Assembly (NCBI GenBank): GCA_050743625.1
Contig: JBOGED010000510.1
Location: 1 to 13,896 of the forward strand
Origin: JBOGED01 sp050743625
GTDB taxonomy: Bacteria > Actinomycetota > Nitriliruptoria > Euzebyales > Egibacteraceae
Length of the DNA: 13,896 nucleotides
Direction: 5' to 3'
Both the position numbers and the translations under genes were made by a program. Every line of letters starts with the position of its first letter. Position 1 is the stretch's first letter. Below the pieces are notes generated by a model that saw only the letters and a program-made list of their open reading frames with translations, was not told the origin of the DNA and made no database searches. Of the stretch, positions 1 through 5,817 are shown one piece after another.

Positions 1-2
1 TC

Positions 3-53
3 ACACAGCTAGAAAAGCTCGGGCACAAGGTCACATTGGAACCAGCCGCATGA
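3..53 (+). CDS. 3' tail of an unidentified gene cut by the window edge
   Basis: An open frame enters from the left edge and ends at TGA 51-53, giving 16 residues ending LGHKVTLEPAA. The tail resembles C-termini I associate with some transposases, but it is too short to assign and a chance open frame is possible. If it is a transposase, a mobile element lies just left of the window. Confidence 0.25.
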   Translation, partial: TQLEKLGHKVTLEPAA

Positions 54-70
54 CGTTCTCACCAGCCAAA

Positions 71-99
71 CCCAAACCAACCCAAAACCCTCCCAACCC
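71..99 (-). repeat. G-triplet run, telomere-like G-quadruplex motif
   Basis: The plus strand from about 64 to 99 contains almost only A and C. Read on the minus strand it has GGG at 99-97, 94-92, 90-88 and 83-81, with loops of 2, 1 and 4 bases, and a fifth GGG at 73-71. This meets the usual G3+N1-7 quadruplex rule. It lies about 60-90 bases past the stop of the minus-strand thioesterase gene, so it would be G-rich in that gene's 3' untranslated RNA. Confidence 0.6.
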
Positions 100-129
100 G
101 CGCGCCTCAAGGCTATTTTCGTCTCACAG

Positions 130-157
130 GACAACACATCGACAACACATCGACAAC
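130..157. repeat. short tandem repeat, 11-base unit
   Basis: GACAACACATC occurs twice head to tail (130-140 and 141-151), followed by the partial copy GACAAC at 152-157. It sits directly beyond the thioesterase stop codon. No function can be read from it. Confidence 0.7.
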
Positions 158-159
158 GC

Positions 160-555
160 CTAGCGGGTCAGATGCGCGAGGCGGACCTTGCCGTGGGCGC
201 ACAGGCGCTCGTCGGCGTCCGTGATACGGACCTCCCAGATCTGCACCGTCCGGCCGCGCTGGAGGGGGGTCGCCTCGGCGCGGAGCGACCCCGAGCCGAC
301 TGGACGGATGAAGTCCGTCTGGTTGCTGACGCCCACAACCCGCGTCTCGCTGTCGGGGCCGAGCCAGGTGAGCGCGGCGATGCTGGCGAGCGACTCGATG
401 ATCGAGGCGTAGACGCCGCCGTGCACGATCCCGTAAGCCTGGTGCAGCTCGGGGCGGACGGGAGTGACCGAGACGGCGCGGTCAGGCGTGGCCTCGACCA
501 GCTCGGTGCCCAGGTACGCGTCGAACTTGCTGGTGCCAAGGTCTTCAAGGCGCAT
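160..555 (-). CDS. PaaI/MenI-like hotdog-fold acyl-CoA thioesterase
   Basis: A 131-residue protein of single hotdog domain size that should hydrolyse an acyl-CoA or aryl-CoA thioester in the cytoplasm. The family helix motif is visible as GIVHGGV (residues 42-48), followed by Glu54 in IIESLAS. The HGG plus Glu pattern resembles the Arthrobacter-type 4-hydroxybenzoyl-CoA and DHNA-CoA (MenI) thioesterases. The strand segments TDFIRPV (80-86) and GRTVQIWEVRI (101-111) also match the fold. The substrate cannot be told, and no CoA-pathway neighbour is present. The start is the ATG at 555: no Shine-Dalgarno is seen, but TAGTGT lies exactly six bases before it, as in a leaderless transcript. It follows mazF by 69 bases, with a hairpin between them, so it is probably its own unit. 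Confidence 0.85.
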   Translation of the reverse strand: MRLEDLGTSKFDAYLGTELVEATPDRAVSVTPVRPELHQAYGIVHGGVYASIIESLASIAALTWLGPDSETRVVGVSNQTDFIRPVGSGSLRAEATPLQRGRTVQIWEVRITDADERLCAHGKVRLAHLTR

Positions 556-561
556 ACAGGC

Positions 562-567
562 ACACTA
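562..567 (-). promoter_or_regulatory. candidate leaderless -10 box of the thioesterase gene
   Basis: TAGTGT on the minus strand fits TANNNT and is separated from the ATG (553-555) by six bases, the spacing typical of leaderless actinobacterial transcripts. No clear -35 element is visible. The same arrangement occurs at the antitoxin start at 1190. Confidence 0.45.
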
Positions 568-591
568 CCGTGAGCGGAAGGGCGGAGCGGA

Positions 592-626
592 GACCGGCCG
601 CGCCATCGTCGAGATGGAGGCCGGTC
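592..626 (-). terminator. hairpin at the mazF 3' end
   Basis: GACCGGCC (592-599) pairs perfectly with GGCCGGTC (619-626), and an inner stem CCATC/GATGG (603-607 with 613-617) extends it. The outer arm overlaps the mazF stop codon. There is no U-tract after it on the minus strand, so it may be a non-canonical terminator or an RNA-stabilising structure. Confidence 0.5.
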
Positions 627-939
627 AGCAGTCGATCGCCGTCGCGAGGGCAGCACAGACCTCCGCCATCCGCACTGTCGAAAGCGTGGTCATCTTCTCG
701 ACGAGGAATGCCTTGGGGACGGTTTCGACATTGTCGAGACTGATGACGCAATCCTCGGTGACTCCATCATCAAGGCGTGACAGCGCCACCTCCACGGGAA
801 TGCCGCGAACCCGCGTGGTCAGCGGCGCCACGCAGGTCTTGCGGCGAACGGGGATTGCGGCATCCCTGGTAAGGACGAGAACAGGGCGACGCTTGTGTTC
901 TGGAGCCTCGAGCCACCAGACGTCGCCGCGGGCTACCAC
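625..939 (-). CDS. MazF/PemK-family toxin (endoribonuclease)
   Basis: A 104-residue protein of normal MazF length. The family opening is present as RGDVWWLEAP (residues 4-13), followed by KRRPVLVLTRD (16-26) and the strand-and-turn CVAPLTTRV (36-44). Near the end, SLDNVETVPK and the helix of RMAEVCAALA match the usual C-terminal half. MazF toxins cleave single-stranded RNA at short sequences, and this one looks full length. The start is a GTG at 937-939 that overlaps the antitoxin stop by seven bases, so the two are translationally coupled. The antitoxin lies upstream, the usual order. The gene ends inside a hairpin that may terminate the transcript. Confidence 0.88.
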   Translation of the reverse strand: MVARGDVWWLEAPEHKRRPVLVLTRDAAIPVRRKTCVAPLTTRVRGIPVEVALSRLDDGVTEDCVISLDNVETVPKAFLVEKMTTLSTVRMAEVCAALATAIDC

Positions 940-1190
940 GGCAGGTCTGGGTCGGTCGCGAGCCGCGCCGCCGCCGCATAGGCGGGAGCAAGCTCATCGT
1001 CGGACTCGGGCATCCGCCGGTAGCCATCGACGATGGCCTCATCGACCGCGCGCCGGCATTCGGTCTGGACAAATGAGGCCAGCGCCGTGCGGAGCACCTC
1101 GACTCGTGTCTGATAACGCCCTTGCGCTATGAGCTTGTCGATAGCATCCGCTAGTTCGTCAGCAATGCGAAACGCGATCTGTTGAGGCAT
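933..1190 (-). CDS. ribbon-helix-helix antitoxin of the MazF toxin
   Basis: An 85-residue protein. The N-terminal half reads as a CopG/ParD-like ribbon-helix-helix: strand QQIAFRIADEL (residues 3-13), helix ADAIDKLIAQG, then the second helix after a Thr-Arg turn (TRVEVLRTAL, 28-37). The acidic tail (ESDDELAP...) ending DPDLPW is typical of the segment that wraps its toxin. It precedes and overlaps mazF by seven bases. RHH antitoxins normally dimerise, bind their own promoter and neutralise the toxin. The start is ATG 1190 with an extended -10 (TGCTAATTT) six bases upstream, so the message is probably leaderless. The operon is therefore likely independent of pspC and the TRAP genes upstream. 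Confidence 0.85.
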   Translation of the reverse strand: MPQQIAFRIADELADAIDKLIAQGRYQTRVEVLRTALASFVQTECRRAVDEAIVDGYRRMPESDDELAPAYAAAARLATDPDLPW

Positions 1191-1196
1191 GCATCA

Positions 1197-1205
1197 AAAT
1201 TAGCA
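1197..1205 (-). promoter_or_regulatory. extended -10 promoter element of the mazEF pair
   Basis: The minus strand reads TGC-TAATTT, an extended -10 hexamer, ending six bases before the antitoxin ATG. TTGGCG about 19 bases further upstream could be a weak -35. The layout predicts transcription starting at or next to the A of ATG. Confidence 0.5.
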
Positions 1206-1235
1206 GCTCGTGCTCCCCCTACGCCAACCTTGCAG

Positions 1236-1250
1236 AGCCGGCCGCCGGCT
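1236..1250. terminator. palindrome at the pspC 3' end, possible terminator
   Basis: AGCCGGC (1236-1242) and GCCGGCT (1244-1250) form a perfect inverted repeat around one base, overlapping the pspC stop codon. As RNA it could fold only with an opened loop (about five base pairs). It may end the TRAP-pspC transcript, but there is no U-run and the call is weak. Confidence 0.3.
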
Positions 1251-1431
1251 ACTCACTCTGGGGTATCAGGATCCACAGCGCGATATAGAGCACGATCTGC
1301 GGGCCTGGCAGCACACAGGACAGGACGAACAAGAGCCGCACGAGCCAGCGTGGGAGGCCCAGGCGGTCGGCGATGCCCGCGCACACTCCCGCGATCATGC
1401 GGCCTTGGGCGGGACGGGTCAGCGAGTCCAT
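1249..1431 (-). CDS. small PspC-domain membrane protein
   Basis: A 60-residue protein that is essentially one PspC domain. RMIAGVCAGIADRLGLP (residues 11-27) is the family signature, followed by WLVRLLFVLSCVL, the GPQIVLYI turn and the closing WILIPQ. It has one or two membrane helices. PspC in Proteobacteria is part of the phage-shock envelope stress response; in Actinobacteria, stand-alone short PspC proteins are common and mostly uncharacterised. It has a strong Shine-Dalgarno (GAGGAGGA at 1443-1436) five bases before ATG, unlike the leaderless neighbours. It starts 36 bases after the solute-binding gene stop on the same strand, so it may be co-transcribed with the transporter. A functional link is only inferred from position. 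Confidence 0.85.
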   Translation of the reverse strand: MDSLTRPAQGRMIAGVCAGIADRLGLPRWLVRLLFVLSCVLPGPQIVLYIALWILIPQSE

Positions 1432-1467
1432 GCGGTCCTCCTCGTGCGGACAGTCGTACCCTGCCCA

Positions 1468-2826
1468 TCATGTAAGCACGGAAAGCTCGACGTGCCCCAT
1501 GTCGCCTAACGGGAGGCGCCGCCCTGACACCTCAAGCGTGCGCTGGCCCTTGGGGGTGCCGATCAGCGGCAGGCGTCTCAACCTATCGGGCACCGCCACC
1601 TGGAGGTGGGCCCAGCCGCCGGACGACCAGCGCCGCCCGTCGAGCCCGTAGTAGTCGAGCACCGCGGCGCTGGGTGACGCGACGGCGACCATCGCGAAGG
1701 AGCCGTCGCCCGACGCGACGAACGACTCGATCGCGGAGGCGTCGTAGACCGAGTGCTGGTAGCGAACCGCAAAGGCGCCCGACGTGGGCAACGCGGCGGA
1801 GGCGAGCTGCTGCCCACCGTCGCCAGTGTTACCGGTAACGACGACCGCGCCCCCCGGCGAGCCGCGCGCAGTGTCACGAGTCTCCTCGTAGTAGCGGCGG
1901 GCCCCGGGGTGCAGCTGGACCGGCTCGGTGACCTGCGGGGCGGTTACAAGGTCGAGGTTCGCCGCCTCGGGGTGGACCCGTGCGAGCTGGTCGCGGTGGT
2001 CGAAGAGCAGCTTGGTCAGCTGGTAGGCCAGCTCGTCGTCCATCGACTCATGCACCATCAGGTAGTTCGGCACACCGATCGTCGGGATGTCGCGGTCTAC
2101 CCCCTGATAGGTCCCGGCCGGGATGGCGGACGCGAGGTAGATCTCGCCGTAGCCGCGCTGGAGCGTGTCGAGGTACGCCGCCGTCTGCAGGAGCACCATC
2201 TCGCTGGTCGAGGCGAGGTCGGTAATGCCGCCCGTCGGCAGGCCGCCGGACCAGAAGAACGCGTCGATGGCGCCGTCCCGCAAGGCCTGCACGGATTCGC
2301 CGACGCCGAGCTGAGCCCGCTGGATGTCCTGGTCGGGGTCGATGCCCGCGGCCTCGAGGATCCGCAGCGCGATGACCTCGGTGCCCGAGTTGGGTGACCC
2401 CACGGAGACCCTCCGCCCGCGCAGCTGGTCAACGGTCGTGATGCCCCGGTCGCGGGTTGTAGCGACCTGGGTGTAGTTGACGTAGAGGTTGGCCAGCGCT
2501 TGAGCCGGCACTGGCTCCCCGAACGCCCCCTCGCCGTTGACCGCGTCCACCGCGGTGTCCGCCAGGCTGAAGGCGATGTCCGTCCCCTGGTCGGCGATAA
2601 GGAGCAGGTTGTCAACCGACGCGGACGTGACCTCGGCGGTGGCCTCGTAACCAGGAAGATGCCGCGTGATCGTGTCGGCGATCCCGCCGCCGTAGACGAA
2701 GTAGACGCCGCTCGTCCCGCCCGTGGCGATCGACAACCGCTGGGGGCCGCCACCTGCTCCGGAACTTCCTGGGCTGGACGTGCAGCTGGCGAGGAATACC
2801 GTGAGCGCGAGCAGAACAATCCTCAT
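1468..2826 (-). CDS. TAXI-family TRAP solute-binding lipoprotein fused to a DUF1850 domain
   Basis: A 452-residue protein. Residues 1-15 form a lipoprotein signal with lipobox LASC (Cys15), so it is anchored outside the membrane. Residues about 30-315 are a TAXI (TRAP-associated extracytoplasmic immunogenic) binding protein: SIATGGTSGVYF (32-43), VGSPNSGTEV (142-151), DAFFWSGG (188-195) and the closing LHPGARRYY (305-313). After a Gly-rich linker (about 320-340) a second domain follows, with RYQHSVYDAS (355-364) and PLIGTPKGQRTLEVSGRRLPL (420-440). This matches DUF1850, which in other genomes is usually a separate small gene beside TAXI genes. Its ATG overlaps the permease stop as ATGA, and AAGGGA lies six bases upstream. 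The bound solute is unknown; TAXI proteins known elsewhere bind carboxylates or amino acids. Confidence 0.9.
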   Translation of the reverse strand: MRIVLLALTVFLASCTSSPGSSGAGGGPQRLSIATGGTSGVYFVYGGGIADTITRHLPGYEATAEVTSASVDNLLLIADQGTDIAFSLADTAVDAVNGEGAFGEPVPAQALANLYVNYTQVATTRDRGITTVDQLRGRRVSVGSPNSGTEVIALRILEAAGIDPDQDIQRAQLGVGESVQALRDGAIDAFFWSGGLPTGGITDLASTSEMVLLQTAAYLDTLQRGYGEIYLASAIPAGTYQGVDRDIPTIGVPNYLMVHESMDDELAYQLTKLLFDHRDQLARVHPEAANLDLVTAPQVTEPVQLHPGARRYYEETRDTARGSPGGAVVVTGNTGDGGQQLASAALPTSGAFAVRYQHSVYDASAIESFVASGDGSFAMVAVASPSAAVLDYYGLDGRRWSSGGWAHLQVAVPDRLRRLPLIGTPKGQRTLEVSGRRLPLGDMGHVELSVLT

Positions 2827-4757
2827 GCGAGGTCCCTTTCCCGCGAGGGCCGGACGGCCTGGATGGCGAAGGCGACCGCAAGAGCGCCGAGCCCGGCGGC
2901 GGCCGGCACCGGCTCCAGCGTGAGGAGGAGAAGGGCGGCCGCGATGGCGAGGCAGCGCTCGGCCCAGCCGGCGGGACCGAGCAGCCAACCACCGGTCGCG
3001 GCCGCAAGCGCCGCGACGGCGGCGGCCGAGGCGGCGAGCGCCAGAAGGACGGCCACCGGCGGGGCCTGGAGGAGGATGCCCTCGCCGTTCGGCGACAGGA
3101 CGAACGAGAACGGCACGAGGAACGCGGGGAGGGAGTATCTCCACGTCGCCATCATCGTGCGGAACGCGTTCGCGCCCGTGATCGCCGCCGCGGCGACCGC
3201 CGACAGCGCGGTCGGCGGCGTGACCTCGGACAGCACCGCGAAGTAGAAGATGAACATAAAGGCGGCGAAGGGTTCGACCCCAAGGCTGGTCAGCGCCGGC
3301 CCCACGATTACCGCCGCGATGATGAACGACGCGGTCACCGGGACCGCCAAGCCCAGCACGAGCACGGCGATAGCCGAGTACAGCGCGGTGAGCCACAGCC
3401 TGGAAGAGGCCAGCGCCACGATGATCGAGCTGAGCTTCAGCCCCAGCCCGGTCAGCGTCACCACCCCCACGATGATCCCCGCGGCGGCGCACGTCGCCGC
3501 CACCGGCAATACCGACCTCGCGCCCGCGGCGAGCGACTCGCGGAGCCGGCGGGGCGTCATCCTCGCCGCCGGGTCCAAGAACGAGAGGGCCACCGCGGCG
3601 CCAATGGCGTAGGTGACCGCTCGGAACGGGGACAGGCCGGCGGCCATCAGGGCGACGATGAGCAGCAGTGAGCTGAAGTGGTAGCCGTACCGCAGCAGCA
3701 GCCTCCCCAGCGGCGGCGCGCAGGGTACCCGCCGGCCGACCGCGGTGGTCAGGTGGCGGCGCGCGTCGATCTGGATGGCCAGGATGATCCCCAGGTAGTA
3801 GAGCAGGGTAGGGATCATCGCGTAGCCGAGTACCCGCAGGTAGCTCACCCCGAGAAGCTCGGCGATGATGAAGGCGGCGGCGCCGAGCGTCGGCGGGGAG
3901 AGGATCGCGCCGATGCCCGCCGCGGCCAGGACTCCTCCGCCCTCCGCGGGTGGATAGCCGGACCTGCGCAGGATCGGCCACGCGACCGACCCGAGCGTCA
4001 CGGTCGTCGCCACACCCGAGCCCGAGACCGTGCCGAGGAGGAAGCCCGCCAGGGTGACCGTGCGGCCAGGCCCGGCGGAGGACCGGCCGAACGCCGCGAG
4101 GCTGAGGTCGATGAAGAACCTCCCCGCCCCGGAGTGGTCCAGCACGGCGCCGTAGAGCGTGAACAGCACGATGTAGGTTGCGGCGACGTCGAGCGGCACG
4201 CCGAAGATGCCCTCGATCCCGATGTAGGTCTGGCCGATGACCCGCGAGAGGTCGTACCCACGGTGCCCCAGAAGGTATCCCGCGGGGATGAGATCGCCGC
4301 CGAACGCGTATGCGAGGAACGCGATGCAGATGGCGGGCAGCGCCCACCCGACCGTCCGGCGAGTCGCCTCGAGCACCAGCCCGGCGGTGAAGACTCCGGC
4401 CAGCAGGTCCACGGGTGTCGGCCGCACAGCCCGGCGGGCGAACTCGTCGAACGTCACGACCGGGTAGGCGAGGGCGGCCAGCGCGAGGCCGGCCAACGCC
4501 CAATCGACCACCGTCGGGCGCTCCGTGGCCCCTCGCCGCGCTCGGTAGACCAGAAAGGTCATCGCAAGCGCGACCGCGAGAAAGCCGCTGCGGTACTGCA
4601 GCGCGGGCAACGGCCTGAACACCCACCACAGCGCCGCGGCCGACAGCCCGATCCCCGCGACCGCGACGACCTTCGCCGGCACGCCGCTCAGGACGCGGGC
4701 AGGCTTCTCGGCGTCCAGGTCCGCCAGTTGGTCCCCCACACCCTCCACACCGTCCAT
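2823..4757 (-). CDS. TRAP transporter fused permease (TAXI type, DctQ-DctM-like)
   Basis: A 644-residue, highly hydrophobic protein of the size expected for the fused small and large permease of TAXI-TRAP systems. These are secondary, ion-gradient-driven importers that take substrate from the binding protein. N-terminal helices (about 30-165) are followed by the DctM core with GTVSGSGVATT (242-252), GYPPAEGGG (267-275), SPPTLGAAAFIIAELLGV (287-304) and LLYYLGIILAIQIDARR (318-334). The last helices (about 570-630) are Ala/Leu-rich. The start chosen is ATG 4757 (MDGVEGVGDQ). No good Shine-Dalgarno is seen, and the open frame continues upstream into the divergent vapB gene, where translation is implausible. 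The stop shares ATGA with the binding-protein start, so the two are coupled. Confidence 0.9.
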   Translation of the reverse strand: MDGVEGVGDQLADLDAEKPARVLSGVPAKVVAVAGIGLSAAALWWVFRPLPALQYRSGFLAVALAMTFLVYRARRGATERPTVVDWALAGLALAALAYPVVTFDEFARRAVRPTPVDLLAGVFTAGLVLEATRRTVGWALPAICIAFLAYAFGGDLIPAGYLLGHRGYDLSRVIGQTYIGIEGIFGVPLDVAATYIVLFTLYGAVLDHSGAGRFFIDLSLAAFGRSSAGPGRTVTLAGFLLGTVSGSGVATTVTLGSVAWPILRRSGYPPAEGGGVLAAAGIGAILSPPTLGAAAFIIAELLGVSYLRVLGYAMIPTLLYYLGIILAIQIDARRHLTTAVGRRVPCAPPLGRLLLRYGYHFSSLLLIVALMAAGLSPFRAVTYAIGAAVALSFLDPAARMTPRRLRESLAAGARSVLPVAATCAAAGIIVGVVTLTGLGLKLSSIIVALASSRLWLTALYSAIAVLVLGLAVPVTASFIIAAVIVGPALTSLGVEPFAAFMFIFYFAVLSEVTPPTALSAVAAAAITGANAFRTMMATWRYSLPAFLVPFSFVLSPNGEGILLQAPPVAVLLALAASAAAVAALAAATGGWLLGPAGWAERCLAIAAALLLLTLEPVPAAAGLGALAVAFAIQAVRPSRERDLA

Positions 4758-4776
4758 GAAAGCACGTGGGCGTCGT

Positions 4777-4796
4777 GAGGGGAGGGGTAGCCCCTC
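4777..4796. repeat. inverted repeat in the TRAP-vapB divergent region
   Basis: GAGGGG (4777-4782) pairs with CCCCTC (4791-4796), and the nested AGGGG-TAG-CCCCT (4783-4795) pairs alternatively. It lies about 20 bases upstream of the TRAP permease start. It could be an operator for the transporter or part of the RNA leader; nothing decides which. Confidence 0.35.
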
Positions 4797-4807
4797 GGCG
4801 TGATGCT

Positions 4808-4818
4808 GTGTACTACAC
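4808..4818. promoter_or_regulatory. candidate VapB operator palindrome
   Basis: GTGTA-C-TACAC is a perfect inverted repeat five bases before the preferred vapB ATG at 4824. GTGTA/TACAC-type palindromes at vapB promoters are commonly bound by the RHH antitoxin or VapBC complex. Its position between divergent genes means binding could also influence the TRAP operon. Its location is the main reason to prefer the 4824 start over the upstream GTG at 4800. Confidence 0.45.
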
Positions 4819-4823
4819 GAGAT

Positions 4824-5045
4824 ATGGCATCGATGCGAACGCGGGTCTATCTCACCGCAGAGCAACGGACCCGGCTCGAAGCCCGGATGCGGCGTGAGCG
4901 TAAGAGCTTTGCTCAGGTGGTACGGGACGCCCTCGACGCGTACCTGTCCGACGATGAAGGTTTCGACCGCGTGGTGAGCGATACCTTCGGGGCGCTCCCG
5001 GACCTCGAGGTCGCGTCGCGAGACGAGTGGGACCATGGGTCTTGA
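4824..5045 (+). CDS. vapB: VapB-type ribbon-helix-helix antitoxin
   Basis: A 73-residue protein from ATG 4824 (a GTG at 4800 or an ATG at 4833 are alternatives in the same frame). The RHH part is MRTRVYLTAEQRTRLEARM, followed by the second helix SFAQVVRDALDAYLSD. The tail DLEVASRDEWDHG matches the toxin-binding end of actinobacterial VapB proteins (RDEW near the C-terminus). It normally neutralises a VapC PIN-domain RNase and represses its own promoter; a GTGTACTACAC palindrome sits at the expected place. The stop overlaps ATG 5035, the usual vapBC coupling, but the vapC that follows is broken, so this antitoxin appears to have lost its own toxin. It is divergent from the TRAP permease. Confidence 0.82.
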   Translation: MASMRTRVYLTAEQRTRLEARMRRERKSFAQVVRDALDAYLSDDEGFDRVVSDTFGALPDLEVASRDEWDHGS

Positions 5046-5303
5046 TCGGCTCGTCGACGCGAGGCCGCAATACTCCCAGCCCCCGTGGTGGCTGCTACCC
5101 GGTGTGAGCTGCTCTTGGCAAGCGCACCGACCCAAGCCAGAGCGACGCAGGATGGTCGCCTTTCAGGCAGGCCCTCGGTGGGCATCGCCACACCCGATGC
5201 GCTCATCGCCGCAACCGCGCTCGTCCACGGTCTCACCCTGGTGACGAGAAACGAGCGCAACTTCGCCCGTGTACCGGGTCTACAGGTCGAACTGCCAAGC
5301 TGA
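5035..5303 (+). pseudogene. vapC: remnant of a VapC PIN-domain toxin
   Basis: ATG 5035 overlaps the vapB stop and starts with MGL and then LVDA, echoing the MGLILDTSVLI opening of VapC, but that frame becomes nonsense within a few codons. From about 5085, in another frame, the text becomes clearly VapC: AATRCELLLAS, then GIATPDALIAATALVHGLTL and VTRNERNFARVPGL, ending at TGA 5301-5303. The first catalytic Asp is missing, as is the roughly 40-50 residue middle between the CELL Glu and the PDALIAA Asp. Only about 72 readable residues remain, against about 130-140 in the family. Deletions and a frameshift make an active RNase unlikely. A short expressed fragment from GTG 5085 cannot be excluded. 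Confidence 0.75.
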
Positions 5304-5365
5304 CCCACAGCCACGCAGGCGGCACTGTGGGCTACAAGGCCCGCCTGGCCAGCACCTGACCGGGC
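5304..5365 (+). other. potential structured RNA after vapC
   Basis: CCCACAG (5304-5310) pairs with CTGTGGG (5325-5331). CAGGCGG (5316-5322), inside that loop, pairs with CCGCCTG (5341-5347), giving an H-type pseudoknot topology. GCCCG (5339-5343) could instead pair with CGGGC (5361-5365). It could be the vapC terminator region or chance pairing in G+C-rich DNA. No U-run follows. Confidence 0.25.
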
Positions 5366-5465
5366 GCGAACCCTCGCCTATCGCAAGCGCCTTGCACTTG
5401 TGCTAACGTCTTCTGAGCGGGTTGTAGGGTGATCAATGCAATACAAGAACCACGAATGTAGCGAA

Positions 5466-5817
5466 ATGGCGGCGGTGCGGGCCAGCAAACAGGACCTGCT
5501 GCGCGCTCACCAGTGGACGTGCTGCCACTAGCGGCGGTTACGAGACTGTTGACGCGTTTGGCGGGGTTTCAGAACCAGATGATCGAGTTGGCCGGCGGGC
5601 CGCAGGTGACCTCGGTGTGTCTGCTTCTCGCCGGGTCGCTGCCGGCTACATCCTCTCGACTACGACGAGCGTCCGATCTTCGCCTCGGACGCGCCCAACG
5701 GCGCGCTCGGTCCTGTTCTGTGGCTGATCGCCCTCGTCCGCCGTTTCTACGCCCGTACCGTTTGGCCTCGAATTCAAGGAGAGCCCGCATGTCCCCCCAG
5801 CCCAAGACCCTTCTGAT
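5466..5817 (+). pseudogene. frame-disrupted coding remnant, unidentified
   Basis: The 485 bases between vapC and the binding-protein gene (5304-5788) hold no intact gene but show coding texture. A short frame at 5466 starts MAAVRASKQDLLRAHQW and stops at 5529-5531. A second frame reads GYETVDAF and then RRVAAGYIL (about 5535-5657). From about 5655 the first frame resumes as LDYDERPIFASDAPNG...WLIALVRRFYARTVWP, with strong G/C at third codon positions, stopping near 5815. Removing two bases near 5656 would join GYIL to DYDERPIF. The family is not recognised. The end overlaps the lipoprotein start and its Shine-Dalgarno. Confidence 0.35.
5776..5783 (+). promoter_or_regulatory. ribosome binding site deciding the lipoprotein start
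   Basis: AAGGAGAG lies five bases before ATG 5789. It selects this ATG over the much longer open frame that reaches back to 5513, whose extra residues have no signal peptide and look noncoding in that frame. Confidence 0.8.

Noticed and set aside
2827..4629. A long minus-strand open frame continuous upstream of the TAXI gene
   Set aside because: It is a shifted frame of the TRAP permease gene: Arg/Gly/Pro-rich, with no domains. The binding protein starts at ATG 2826 with a lipobox.
3678..4778. A 366-codon plus-strand open frame opposite the TRAP permease
   Set aside because: Antisense shadow with extreme Arg/Gln/Asp content and no recognisable fold.
4758..5135. Upstream extension of the TRAP permease frame beyond ATG 4757
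   Set aside because: It runs antisense through the whole vapB gene and the divergent promoter region and shows no membrane or family features.
5347..5361. GGCCAGCACCTGACC, reminiscent of the cobalamin-riboswitch B12 box, upstream of a possible BtuF-like protein
   Set aside because: The match lacks two bases of the box. The other conserved riboswitch segments are not found, and the element would lie more than 400 bases before the gene.
5513..5788. A 92-residue N-terminal extension of the FecB-type lipoprotein reaching back to ATG 5513
   Set aside because: ATG 5789 has a good Shine-Dalgarno and is followed at once by a classic lipoprotein signal. The extension is Arg/Ser-rich in an atypical way and would bury the signal.
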